Assembly (NCBI GenBank): GCA_003151595.1
Contig: PLXW01000070.1
Span: 1-24,702, forward strand
Direction: 5' to 3'
From: Myxococcales bacterium
Lineage (GTDB): Bacteria > Myxococcota > Polyangia > Polyangiales > Polyangiaceae
DNA: 24,702 nt
Below, piece after piece: positions 1 to 8,992 of the stretch. The notes under the pieces were generated by a model. It ran no database searches, had not been told where the DNA came from, and saw only the letters and a program-made list of their open reading frames with translations. A program made the position numbers and the translations under genes. Every line of letters begins with the position of its first letter. Within the stretch, counting starts at the first letter, position 1.

Positions 1-1917
<1,917 letters not shown>

Positions 1918-1993
1918 CGTGCGCGAAGGGGGCGCGGCGGTTTAGTCGGCAGTTCTCGACCCGGCCCCCCACCTCGACTACACACGCCAGCGA

Positions 1994-2872
1994 ATGCACC
2001 TCGCCTGGCCGACGATCCTCGCGCTCGCCGCGGTCGGCATGGGTGCCGGCTTCCTCGGCTCGCTCGTCGGCATCGGCGGCGGCGTCATCCTCGTGCCGGC
2101 GCTCGCGATCCTCTTCGACCTCGATCTGAAGATTGCGATAGCGACGTCGCTCATTTGCGTCGTGGCCACATCGACGGCGGCCGGCAGCGTCTACGTCGGT
2201 CGGGGCCTCGCCAACATGCGCCTGGGGATGACGCTCGAGACCACGACCACCGTCGGCGGGATCATCGGCGGCATGCTCGCCGTGCACGTCTCGCAGCGCG
2301 ATCTCTCCATCCTCTTCAGCGCCATGATGCTCCTCACCGCGGGGCTCATGCTTCGAACGAAGCGCGACAAGAAACGGGCGGCGAACGCGACGGCCCCCGA
2401 CGGCGACGAGGGGATCACGACCGGCTGGGAAGAGCAGCGACGCCTCGCCGGCGCCTACTTCGACGAGCACGCGCGCGTCATGGTTCGCTACGAGGTCGTT
2501 CGCGTGTGGGCCGGCGCGGGGATCGCGCTATGCGCCGGCGCGCTGTCGGGGATGCTCGGCGTCGGCGGCGGATTTCTCAAGGTGCCGGCGATGAACATCG
2601 TGATGCGCGTTCCGCTGCGCGTCGCGGCGGCGACGTCGAACGTGATGATCGGCGTCACGGCCATCGCCAGCCTCTTCGTGTATTTCGAGCGCGGCTTCGT
2701 CCACCCGACGCTCGCTGCGCCCGTCGTGCTCGGCGTCGTGGTCGGATCGTTCGGGGGCTCGGTGCTGTCGGCGAAGGCGTCGCCCATGGCGCTCCGGCTC
2801 GTGCTCGCGGCGGTCCTCGTCGTCGTCGCGGTCGAGATGGTGCTGCGGGCGAGGGGAGTGCGCGTTGTCTGA
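1994..2872 (+). CDS. TauE/SafE family membrane anion exporter
   Basis: This is a 292-residue inner-membrane protein of the TauE/SafE (formerly DUF81) family, whose members export sulfite, sulfoacetate or related organic anions. It shows the family's two-fold internal repeat. Residues about 8-35 carry the Gly-rich segment GIGGGVILVP, and residues about 178-205 carry the matching GVGGGFLKVP, each opening a bundle of hydrophobic helices. A charged loop at about 118-160 joins the halves. The ATG at 1994 has no clear Shine-Dalgarno sequence, but it directly precedes the first membrane helix and no better start exists. The last 8 nt overlap the next gene, suggesting co-transcription. Nearness to metH hints at sulfur metabolism but proves no substrate, so the substrate is left open. 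Confidence 0.9.
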   Translation: MHLAWPTILALAAVGMGAGFLGSLVGIGGGVILVPALAILFDLDLKIAIATSLICVVATSTAAGSVYVGRGLANMRLGMTLETTTTVGGIIGGMLAVHVSQRDLSILFSAMMLLTAGLMLRTKRDKKRAANATAPDGDEGITTGWEEQRRLAGAYFDEHARVMVRYEVVRVWAGAGIALCAGALSGMLGVGGGFLKVPAMNIVMRVPLRVAAATSNVMIGVTAIASLFVYFERGFVHPTLAAPVVLGVVVGSFGGSVLSAKASPMALRLVLAAVLVVVAVEMVLRARGVRVV

Positions 2873-3236
2873 CGGCGTGGCGACGCGCGACGAGGTCGCC
2901 GACGAGAGCGATCGGCTGCACCTTCACGTGCGGACCGTGCTGCGCGTCGGCCTCTTCATCTCCGTCGTGCTGATCGTGAGCGGTCTCGTCGTGCATCTGG
3001 CGAGCGGGCAAGACGACGCGCCGGCCGTTCGTCTCGGCTCGCTCTTCGCCCCGGGCGCGGACACGGGGCTCGTTCTGACCGCGCTCGGCATCCTGGTCCT
3101 CGCGCTCACCCCGGCGTTTCGCGTCGTGGCCCTCGTCGGGCTCTGGTGGCGCGAGCGCGACTACCGCTTCGTCGTCGTGGCGCTCGCCGTCGTGACGACC
3201 TTGATAGCGTCGGTCTTGCTCGGCAAGGGGGGGTGA
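2865..3236 (+). CDS. DUF1634-type small membrane protein, partner of the TauE/SafE exporter
   Basis: A 123-residue protein with three hydrophobic helices, at about residues 27-46, 65-83 and 98-118, linked by short charged loops. DUF1634 proteins of this size and layout are commonly encoded directly after TauE/SafE exporters, as here; their molecular role is not established. I take the TTG at 2865 as start because GAGGGGAG at 2851-2858 lies at Shine-Dalgarno distance. A GTG at 2877 in the same frame is an alternative. The start overlaps the exporter's stop by 8 nt, which suggests translational coupling. The last 76 nt overlap the oppositely oriented phosphoesterase gene. The family name is recalled from pattern and context, not checked by a search. 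Confidence 0.75.
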   Translation: MSDGVATRDEVADESDRLHLHVRTVLRVGLFISVVLIVSGLVVHLASGQDDAPAVRLGSLFAPGADTGLVLTALGILVLALTPAFRVVALVGLWWRERDYRFVVVALAVVTTLIASVLLGKGG

Positions 3237-6079
3237 TTGGCAGCGGGGTGAGCGGCAGCTGCGGCCGCCGTCCCACCGGGACGACGCAGCCACTCCGTGA
3301 CCATCTCGTCGAGCCCCGGCTGGTTGTCCACGTCGCTGAGATCCCACCGCGACGTGGCGACGATCTGCTCCTTCGTCGCGCCCTCTCCGCACGACAGTGG
3401 CCACTGGCGCGGCGTGTACGTGTACGGCGTGTAGTCCGGCGTCGAGGTGAACAGATCGAGCGGTAGCGCCGCACGCGCGACCACGCCGTTCGGGTACGGA
3501 ATGCCGAACACGTGCGCCACGATCTTCGCGATCGACGGCACGTCCATGTGCGTCTTCGAGACGTACCCGTGCTTGATCCACGGCGACGCGAAGACGATAG
3601 GCGTCCGGTGATGATCGACGTGATCGCCCCCTTGCTGCGGATCGTCCTCCGTCACGATCACGAGCGAGGACGCCCACAACGGGCCGTGGCTCACGGCGTC
3701 GATGACCATCCCGGTCGCTTCGTCGTTGGTGGCGATCATCGTCTCGGGTGACGGCGTCGTCGGTGAGACGCCCGAGCAGTGATCGTTCGGCAGCGTCATG
3801 TACGTGACGTTGCCGAGATCGCAGAGCACCCGCTCGCGGCCGGCGAAGTAGCAGGCCTTCTCGTTGTCGGGGTAGCCGATCGATTGCACGAGGCCGCCCG
3901 GATAATGCGAGTCGAGGTGCTGCTCGGGGTCGCCGGCGATCTGCGCGGGGATGCCGTCGCCTTCGCCGAGCACGACGTACGGCACTTTGTTCTTTCCGAG
4001 CCAGTCGAAGAGCGACCCCTCCACCGGCTGGCCGTACGTCGCCACGGCGACGGTCGGCACCGGGCTGGCGAACGGGCTCCGCGAGTACCCCTCTTCGATC
4101 CACTCGCGCTCGCAGTAATCGCTCGTGCGCGCGTACGTCGTCCACTGGTGCCCTTGCACCGAGAGCTCCGCGTCCGTGTAGTAGTTGTCCGAGAGCGCGA
4201 ACGTGCGGCCGACGTCGCGGAGGTTCGTCCACAGCTTGTCGAGGTCGGCGGTGGTCGTCTTCGCCGTGAGCGCCGGGTCGCCGTTCACGGTCGGCAGATC
4301 GCCGAAGACGCCGTCGAACGCCTTGTTTTCCCGCACGATGAAGATCACGTGCGAGATCAGCTTCGACGCGCCGCTCGTGTTCGTCGACGGCACGGGGAAA
4401 TCGTCGGCGCCGGCGGGGCACGTCACGGTCGAGTGACCGGCGAGCGCGCTCACGTCGTCGTTCGCGGAGACGGCGAGCGCGCCGGCGGTGAGGTCGCTCG
4501 TCGTGGGCGCGGGGATCTTCTGGATGCCACCGCTCGCGCCGGCCATTCCGTCGCCGTCGTCGGGCGGAAGGTTCGCGAGGTACGGGCCGTTGCCGTGCCC
4601 CTTCAGGTTGGGGACGACGAGCGATCCGTCGGTGAGGACCACGACGTCGGAGGGCCACCACGCGGTCGCGAGCTGCCCGAGGAGGCCGAGCGTCGGCGGC
4701 GTCGTGGCCAGGTTCACGCTCCAGGCATCGATCGCGTTCGCGCCGGCGAGCGTCACGTAGAGGCGATTCGCAGTGGCGTCGAAGGCGAGCGTCGTCGGGT
4801 CGGCGCCGTGAAGGCCGTCGCCCTCGAGCGAGATCGGCACCGGCGTGACCGTCTTGGTGGTGCGATCGATGAGCGCGATAGAATCGCCGAAGTCGTTGGC
4901 CACCGCCATCCATCGCCCGTCGAGGAACGCGACCCCCTGCGGGCTCTTGTCCACGGCGTACGAGTGCGAGAGCGTCGGCGACGCGGGGGTCGACACATCG
5001 ACCTCGAGCACGGTCGAGCTCTGGAGCACTGATACGTAGACGAACTGCCCGGCCGCGTCGTGCGGATCGAACCACGCGCCGAACGTCTGCGGCCCGATGG
5101 CGAGCGAGCCGAGCTGCGTGCCGAACGTCGGCGACGCCGGGTTCACGTCGAACACGAGCAGGTGCGAGTCGAAGACCGACGTGACCACGAGGCGCGTTCC
5201 GTCGGGCGACGCGGCGAGCCCTTCGACGTAGTAGTGCGCGGCTTGCCCCTGGTCGTTGACCGAGGCGGGGAGGGTGAGCGAGTGCGCGTCGTCGAGCGCC
5301 AGCGCGCCCGTCGCGATGTTCAACGTGAGCGCCTGGACGTTGCCGTCGTCCGTCGCGACGTAGACCTCGCCCGGCGCGACGAACGCGATCCCGCGGTTGA
5401 GCGTCGAGGGGTTCGCGAACGTGACGTACGAGACCGTGGGGTTCGCGACGCCGTCGATCTTCGACGTGTCGACGACGCGCACGGCGTTGTTCGACGTGTA
5501 CGCCTCGTCGACCACGAGCGCGAACGTCGTCCCCGGCACGAGGATCGCCGACACCGGGATGCTCTGCGGCACGTCGACCTCGTTGAAGAGCCAATCCTTG
5601 CCGGCGGGCGCGACGCGACGACCGTCGGGGAGGATCACCGGCGTTCCGGTCTTGTTCGCGGACGCGATCGCGTCGCCCGACGGCGTCGTCGCGGCGCACT
5701 TGCCGGCGACGATCGGCGCGTTCGTTCCGTCCCACGCGGGGCACGGCGTGTCGTGCGGGATCTGCGCCCACGGGCCGAGGCTCGGGCAAGCGTACGGCGT
5801 CGTCAGCTCGGCGCACGACGACGAGGGGCACGTGTATGCGCACGAGCCCGGCTGCGTCGAGAAATCGAACGGGTCGCCCGCGTCTTCTCCTTCCGCCGCG
5901 TCCTCTCCGGCATCGACGACGCCTGGGCCCGCATCGGCGGGCGGCGGTCCGGAGTCAGCGGCCCCTCCATGCGACGGGGCGAGCCCGTTTCCGCAGCCGG
6001 CAGCCCCGAGGAGCGCGAGGAGGGAGAAAGAGGTCCGCAAGGAGAAGATTCGCGTGGAGTGAAAGTGGAGCGATCGCAC
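3161..6079 (-). CDS. Lipoprotein: beta-propeller fused to alkaline-phosphatase-superfamily phosphoesterase
   Basis: A 972-residue exported protein. Residues 1-29 form a signal peptide ending in a lipobox-like LGAAGC, so it is probably a lipoprotein. Residues 30-70 are an Asp/Ala/Gly-rich linker. Residues about 120-540 hold repeated propeller blades of YncE/YVTN type (for example SPDGTRLVVT and ANRLYVTLAG). From about residue 575 a phosphoesterase domain starts with HVIFIVRENKAFDGVFGD, the usual opening of the PF04185-like family. Near residues 797-835 it carries VTEDDPQQGGDHVDHHRTP, which supplies Asp/His metal ligands. Substrate unknown; relatives cleave phosphate esters or phospholipids. 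The start is uncertain: GTG at 6079 gives a good signal peptide but no clear ribosome site, and TTG at 6040 would shorten the signal to about 15 residues. The tail (poly-Ala, then Thr-rich) overlaps the neighbouring gene by 76 nt. Confidence 0.9.
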   Translation of the reverse strand: MRSLHFHSTRIFSLRTSFSLLALLGAAGCGNGLAPSHGGAADSGPPPADAGPGVVDAGEDAAEGEDAGDPFDFSTQPGSCAYTCPSSSCAELTTPYACPSLGPWAQIPHDTPCPAWDGTNAPIVAGKCAATTPSGDAIASANKTGTPVILPDGRRVAPAGKDWLFNEVDVPQSIPVSAILVPGTTFALVVDEAYTSNNAVRVVDTSKIDGVANPTVSYVTFANPSTLNRGIAFVAPGEVYVATDDGNVQALTLNIATGALALDDAHSLTLPASVNDQGQAAHYYVEGLAASPDGTRLVVTSVFDSHLLVFDVNPASPTFGTQLGSLAIGPQTFGAWFDPHDAAGQFVYVSVLQSSTVLEVDVSTPASPTLSHSYAVDKSPQGVAFLDGRWMAVANDFGDSIALIDRTTKTVTPVPISLEGDGLHGADPTTLAFDATANRLYVTLAGANAIDAWSVNLATTPPTLGLLGQLATAWWPSDVVVLTDGSLVVPNLKGHGNGPYLANLPPDDGDGMAGASGGIQKIPAPTTSDLTAGALAVSANDDVSALAGHSTVTCPAGADDFPVPSTNTSGASKLISHVIFIVRENKAFDGVFGDLPTVNGDPALTAKTTTADLDKLWTNLRDVGRTFALSDNYYTDAELSVQGHQWTTYARTSDYCEREWIEEGYSRSPFASPVPTVAVATYGQPVEGSLFDWLGKNKVPYVVLGEGDGIPAQIAGDPEQHLDSHYPGGLVQSIGYPDNEKACYFAGRERVLCDLGNVTYMTLPNDHCSGVSPTTPSPETMIATNDEATGMVIDAVSHGPLWASSLVIVTEDDPQQGGDHVDHHRTPIVFASPWIKHGYVSKTHMDVPSIAKIVAHVFGIPYPNGVVARAALPLDLFTSTPDYTPYTYTPRQWPLSCGEGATKEQIVATSRWDLSDVDNQPGLDEMVTEWLRRPGGTAAAAAAHPAANHPPLPSKTDAIKVVTTASATTTKR

Positions 6080-6154
6080 GGGGAAAACGCTACCGGAAGG
6101 AGGTGCCCCCTGTCGCCGAAGTTGACCGGCGATCGCACCTTCTCTAGCGTTTTC
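6070..6154. promoter_or_regulatory. Divergent promoter region with paired direct and inverted repeats
   Basis: The 113-nt gap between two divergent genes (start codons at 6079 on - and 6193 on +) holds several exact repeats. GCGATCGCAC occurs at 6070-6079 and 6129-6138, each containing the palindrome GCGATCGC. GAAAACGCTA at 6083-6092 is the exact inverse of TAGCGTTTTC at 6145-6154. GCTACCG occurs at 6089-6095 (followed by G) and 6163-6169. The layout suggests operator sites for a regulator serving both genes, which is inference. The first copy ends on the GTG start codon of the phosphoesterase gene, which weakly favours a start further inside that gene. Confidence 0.45.
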
Positions 6155-6192
6155 GGTGACGTGCTACCGCGATCGTCAGTGACAGGGGGAAT

Positions 6193-6966
6193 GTGACCGC
6201 CGAGGACAAGAAAGAGGGGGACCTCTCTTCGCCGAACCTCGACGAGCTCGACTCCGCTTGGGATTCGGACGACGAGGAGCTCGACGAAGACGCGACGACC
6301 GTCCAGCGGATCCCGAAGGAGCTGGTCGCGCTCTCGCGCCGCGGCGTCGAGGAAGCCGAGGCGAAGAAGACCGAGGAGCCCGAGAAGCACGAGGCCATCA
6401 CCGCACGCCCGCCGCCGATCGGCGAGCAGCAGCCGTCGGTCATGGTCGATGCGCCGCACGAGAAGCTGGCGCAGGCGCAGGAGCGCGCGTCGCTCGTCGA
6501 TGACGAAGAGTTCGAGGCGGAGGACGCCGCCGCCGAAGAAGAGGCCGACGAGGTCGTCGCCGAAGCGGAAGAGAAGCGTGCGGCGGCGGCCGACGAAGCC
6601 GCGGGGCTCGACGCCGAGGCGCAGAAGCGCGCCGCGGAAGAGCGCATCGCCGCGCGGAAAGAGAAGTCGCGCGCCAAGACGTTGGCCGCGAAGGAGAAGC
6701 GCAGGGCGCACGTCGAGTCGCAGCGCATGAAGGCGAAGAAGCCGCGCAAGCGTTCGATTCCGCCGCGCGAGCCGGAGCGCGAGAAGCGCGCGAGCGATTC
6801 GCAGCCGCCGACGTCGCGTGCGCGCGTGACGGGGCGACCCGCGGCGATGGCGAACGAGGCGAGCGCGCTGCTCGACGCGCCGAACCGCGACGTGCTTCGG
6901 ATGGTGTTCCTGGTGGCGATCGTCGTCGTGATCGGCGCGCTGCTGATCGGGCTCTCGCGGCGCTAG
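6193..6966 (+). CDS. Acidic, charged, C-terminally membrane-anchored protein of unknown function
   Basis: I do not recognise a family for this 257-residue protein. Residues 1-60 are acidic and Ser/Asp/Glu-rich. Residues about 90-150 are Ala/Glu-rich and likely alpha-helical or coiled-coil. Residues about 150-215 switch to Arg/Lys-rich, with several short RKRS or EKRA-like patches. A single hydrophobic helix lies at about 233-254, followed by only a few residues (SRR), so it looks tail-anchored with the bulk in the cytoplasm. There is no signal peptide. The GTG at 6193 follows AGGGGGA at 6184-6190, a close-spaced ribosome site; the ATG at 6191 is out of frame and meets TGA at once. The opposite charge blocks could bind nucleic acid or a partner protein, but that is a guess. 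It shares a repeat-rich promoter with the divergent phosphoesterase gene. Confidence 0.75.
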   Translation: MTAEDKKEGDLSSPNLDELDSAWDSDDEELDEDATTVQRIPKELVALSRRGVEEAEAKKTEEPEKHEAITARPPPIGEQQPSVMVDAPHEKLAQAQERASLVDDEEFEAEDAAAEEEADEVVAEAEEKRAAAADEAAGLDAEAQKRAAEERIAARKEKSRAKTLAAKEKRRAHVESQRMKAKKPRKRSIPPREPEREKRASDSQPPTSRARVTGRPAAMANEASALLDAPNRDVLRMVFLVAIVVVIGALLIGLSRR

Positions 6967-6979
6967 ATCCGCGGCGCGG

Positions 6980-7669
6980 TCACAGGACCGGGGGAATCGG
7001 CACGCGCTTGCGATCCATCCACTCGGCGAGCACCGCCAGCGCCGCATAGGCCGCGAGCGCCTGCGCTGCGAACGCGGCGGCGCTCCCGGGCGGCGGCATG
7101 AACGGCGTCACCACCGCGAGCACGAGCAGCACGACCGCCGTGATGCGCATCGCCGTCTCGCCGCCCGCCTTGGCGCGCGTCGACCCCAGGTACAAGGCGC
7201 CGCCGGCGACGAGCACGCCGAGCTCCATCACCACCGCCACGTCCGGCTGATTCCACATGCCAAACCCGACCTTCGCGGCGTCGGGCCCGAAGCCGATCGG
7301 CAAGTCGGGCGTGTGCATCGGCACGTCGAGCGCGAAGTGCGAGAAGACGACGATGGCGAAGACGAGCGCCGACGACATCCGCTCTTTCGCCCCCGGGATC
7401 GTCTTCTTCATCAGCGCGCCGAAGGCGAACGCCGAGAGCGCCGACCACAGCACCGCGCCGACCAGGCTGTGCGAGTACGGCATCGAGTACAGGTCGTACG
7501 GGTTCATCTTCGTGAAGCCCGGCACGATGCGCAGGTTCTCCACCCCCGCGAGCACGAACGTCGCGAAAAGGACGTCGAGCAGCTGCGCGCCGAGGAACAG
7601 CGCACCGAGCGGTGCCCGAGGCGCGAACCTCTTCGCTGCGAGTGAGACTCCGTAGTGGCCGATGAACAT
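6980..7669 (-). CDS. YdjM-like multi-pass membrane protein (putative metal-dependent hydrolase family)
   Basis: A 229-residue inner-membrane protein with about six hydrophobic segments. It opens with MFIGHYGVSLAAKRFAP and carries His-containing motifs at membrane edges, MPYSHSLVG and FSHFALDVPMH, arranged as in proteins annotated as membrane-bound metal-dependent hydrolases (YdjM-like, PF04307). The conserved His and Asp residues could bind a metal; the activity is unproven. The frame stays open upstream to 7996, but the ATG at 7669 is preferred because the sequence before it is Arg/Pro-rich, overlaps the divergent gene at 7752, and lacks family character. The 3' end faces the preceding gene with only 13 nt between them. 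Confidence 0.75.
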   Translation of the reverse strand: MFIGHYGVSLAAKRFAPRAPLGALFLGAQLLDVLFATFVLAGVENLRIVPGFTKMNPYDLYSMPYSHSLVGAVLWSALSAFAFGALMKKTIPGAKERMSSALVFAIVVFSHFALDVPMHTPDLPIGFGPDAAKVGFGMWNQPDVAVVMELGVLVAGGALYLGSTRAKAGGETAMRITAVVLLVLAVVTPFMPPPGSAAAFAAQALAAYAALAVLAEWMDRKRVPIPPVL

Positions 7670-7721
7670 GTGCGGAACGCGCCCCTTCACACCTTTACCG
7701 CGAGCAGGGGGACGGCGTCGA

Positions 7722-7741
7722 AATAGACGCGCCAATAGACG
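7722..7741. repeat. AATAGACG direct repeat in a divergent intergenic gap
   Basis: AATAGACG occurs at 7722-7729 and again at 7734-7741, a period of 12 nt, in the 82-nt gap between the divergent genes starting at 7669 (-) and 7752 (+). It lies 10-30 nt before the small gene's start, so it could be part of its promoter or an operator. With only two copies this may be chance. Confidence 0.3.
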
Positions 7742-7751
7742 AGCGGAGGGG

Positions 7752-8051
7752 ATGGGCGGCATCATGGGAGACATGACCGGAGACATGAACGGACGCGTGG
7801 ACGTCAAGGTCACCGTCGCCCTCGGGGCTCGCACCGTGAAGATCGAGGACGTGAGCGACGCGCGCGTGCGAACGGCGCTGCAGGGGGCGGCCAAGCAGGT
7901 CGCCGAGAAGCTCGCCGGGGTCACGTGCCCGACGCACAAGCGCGGCGCTTCGGACGTGCGCATCCACTTCGATCGCACCGGCGCGGTCGATCTCAAATAC
8001 GACTCGTGCTGCGCCGTGCTCGGCGAGAAGATCGGCCAGGCGCTCGGCTAG
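7752..8051 (+). CDS. Small conserved-looking protein with C-x2-H and Cys-Cys motifs, function unknown
   Basis: A 99-residue soluble protein without signal peptide or membrane helix. After a Met/Gly/Asp-rich start it reads as strand, helix, strand and strand: DVKVTVALGARTVKIEDV, a helix at about 37-55, then CPTH (Cys59, His62), DVRIHFD and the end block YDSCCAVLGEKIGQAL (Cys86, Cys87). C-x2-H plus CC could form a metal site or a redox pair; I recognise no named family. The start is ambiguous: a 12-nt tandem repeat (GGAGACATGA at 7767-7776 and 7779-7788) produces in-frame ATGs at 7752, 7764, 7773 and 7785. I give 7752, which follows GGAGGGG, though the spacing is very short. The gene stands alone. 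Confidence 0.65.
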   Translation: MGGIMGDMTGDMNGRVDVKVTVALGARTVKIEDVSDARVRTALQGAAKQVAEKLAGVTCPTHKRGASDVRIHFDRTGAVDLKYDSCCAVLGEKIGQALG

Positions 8052-8147
8052 CTGCTTGGTGCCCGTTCGCGTGACGTCGGAGAAATCGCCGCGGAGCTGC
8101 AAATCACGGTGGATCGTCTGCGCGGCCGTGTGAGGGCTGGCGCCATC

Positions 8148-8186
8148 GACGAAAGCGTGTTTCGTCCGCGGCGCGTGCGCGTTTTT
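8148..8186 (+). terminator. Hairpin followed by GC stem and T-tract, possible terminator
   Basis: GACGAAA at 8148-8154 pairs exactly with TTTCGTC at 8160-8166 across a 5-nt loop. It is followed by a GC-rich stretch (GCGCGTGCGC) and TTTTT at 8182-8186. It lies about 100 nt beyond the stop of the small gene and about 55 nt before the CAP lipoprotein gene. The T-run behind a GC stem suits an intrinsic terminator, but the 7-bp palindrome could instead be an operator of the next gene. Confidence 0.35.
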
Positions 8187-8238
8187 CAGCGGGCGTGCGT
8201 GGAATCGCTTGGCGCGATCGTCGCTATGGCTCCGGTTC

Positions 8239-8961
8239 ATGCGCTTCTCGATCGGTCTCGCCGCTTCTTCCACGCTCGCGCTCGTCGTCGCGGGTTGCTC
8301 CTCTCCGAATCCCCTCGGCGGCCTCCCGCAGTTCGGCGCGGCGGCCGACGCGGGATCGACCGGTCCGAGCTCGAACGCGCCCGGCGACGACAACGCGGGG
8401 GACGACGACGGCACGAGCAACGGCCACGGATCGACGCCGTCTCCGCGGCCGCCTCCGGGCACGCCCCTCTACCCCGACGCGGGGAGCACGCCGAGTGACG
8501 ACGGCGGCGCGCCGGCGATCGACGGCGCCGCACTGGTCTCGGACTCGAGCGCGCCCACGACGGACTCTGGCGCACCCTCCGCACTCCTCGTTCGCTGTGT
8601 CGCCGATCTCAACTCGTACCGATCGCAGGCCGGCGTGAGCGCGCTCACCGAGTCGTCGGCGCTCGAAGCGTACGGCGCGCTCGCTGCAGCCAGCGACGCG
8701 CAGAGCGGCACGACACACGGCTACTTCACCGCGAACCACGGCAACGGCGTCTCGGCCGCCGAGAGCGAGCTCCCGGCGTGGCCGCTGAATCAGTACGCGT
8801 CGACCTCGGACCTCATCGATCAGGGCGTCGCGGCGATCTTCAATCAAGGGCCCGGCGCCGCGCCGTACGACAACCTCGTCAACGCCACCTTCACGCAGGC
8901 CGGCTGCGGCGTCACCACGACGACCGACGGCAACGTTTGGGTCACGTTCGAGTACAAGTAA
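8239..8961 (+). CDS. CAP (SCP/PR-1-like) domain lipoprotein
   Basis: A 240-residue exported protein. The signal peptide ends in a clear lipobox, LVVAGC, with Cys at about residue 19. A Ser/Gly/Asp/Pro-rich linker runs to about residue 120. The C-terminal part, about 125-240, fits a CAP domain: a first helix with LNSYRSQAGVSAL, an Ala-rich helix, a THG segment at the usual His position, AIFNQGP followed by YDNLVNATFTQAGCGV, and a last strand VWVTFEYK. CAP proteins are secreted and bind lipids or act outside the cell; the role in bacteria is often unknown. I chose ATG at 8239 because it gives a compact signal peptide; the TTG at 8209 in the same frame would add ten residues. It meets the next gene tail to tail. 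Confidence 0.8.
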   Translation: MRFSIGLAASSTLALVVAGCSSPNPLGGLPQFGAAADAGSTGPSSNAPGDDNAGDDDGTSNGHGSTPSPRPPPGTPLYPDAGSTPSDDGGAPAIDGAALVSDSSAPTTDSGAPSALLVRCVADLNSYRSQAGVSALTESSALEAYGALAAASDAQSGTTHGYFTANHGNGVSAAESELPAWPLNQYASTSDLIDQGVAAIFNQGPGAAPYDNLVNATFTQAGCGVTTTTDGNVWVTFEYK

Positions 8962-8986
8962 GCGCGCATCGTGCGACCGATCGCGC
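8962..8986. terminator. GC-rich hairpin between convergent genes
   Basis: GCGCG (8962-8966) and ATCG (8968-8971) pair with CGAT (8978-8981) and CGCGC (8982-8986): a 9-bp stem with one bulged base and a 6-nt loop. It fills the 31-nt gap between two convergent stop codons, so it could serve both directions. There is no T-run, so simple intrinsic termination is not assured. Confidence 0.4.
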
Positions 8987-8992
8987 GCGCAA

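Noticed and set aside
2655..5843. A 1062-codon open frame on the minus strand in another frame of the phosphoesterase gene
   Set aside because: Arg/Ala/Asp-rich noise typical of high-GC shadow frames; the overlapping frame has signal peptide, propeller and phosphoesterase motifs.
7670..7996. Upstream extension of the YdjM-like protein frame
   Set aside because: It runs antisense to the small gene at 7752-8051 and lacks hydrophobic or family pattern.
8066..8239. Possible extra small gene between the C-x2-H protein and the CAP lipoprotein
   Set aside because: No frame combines a plausible start, ribosome site and protein-like composition; the stretch is better read as terminator and promoter.
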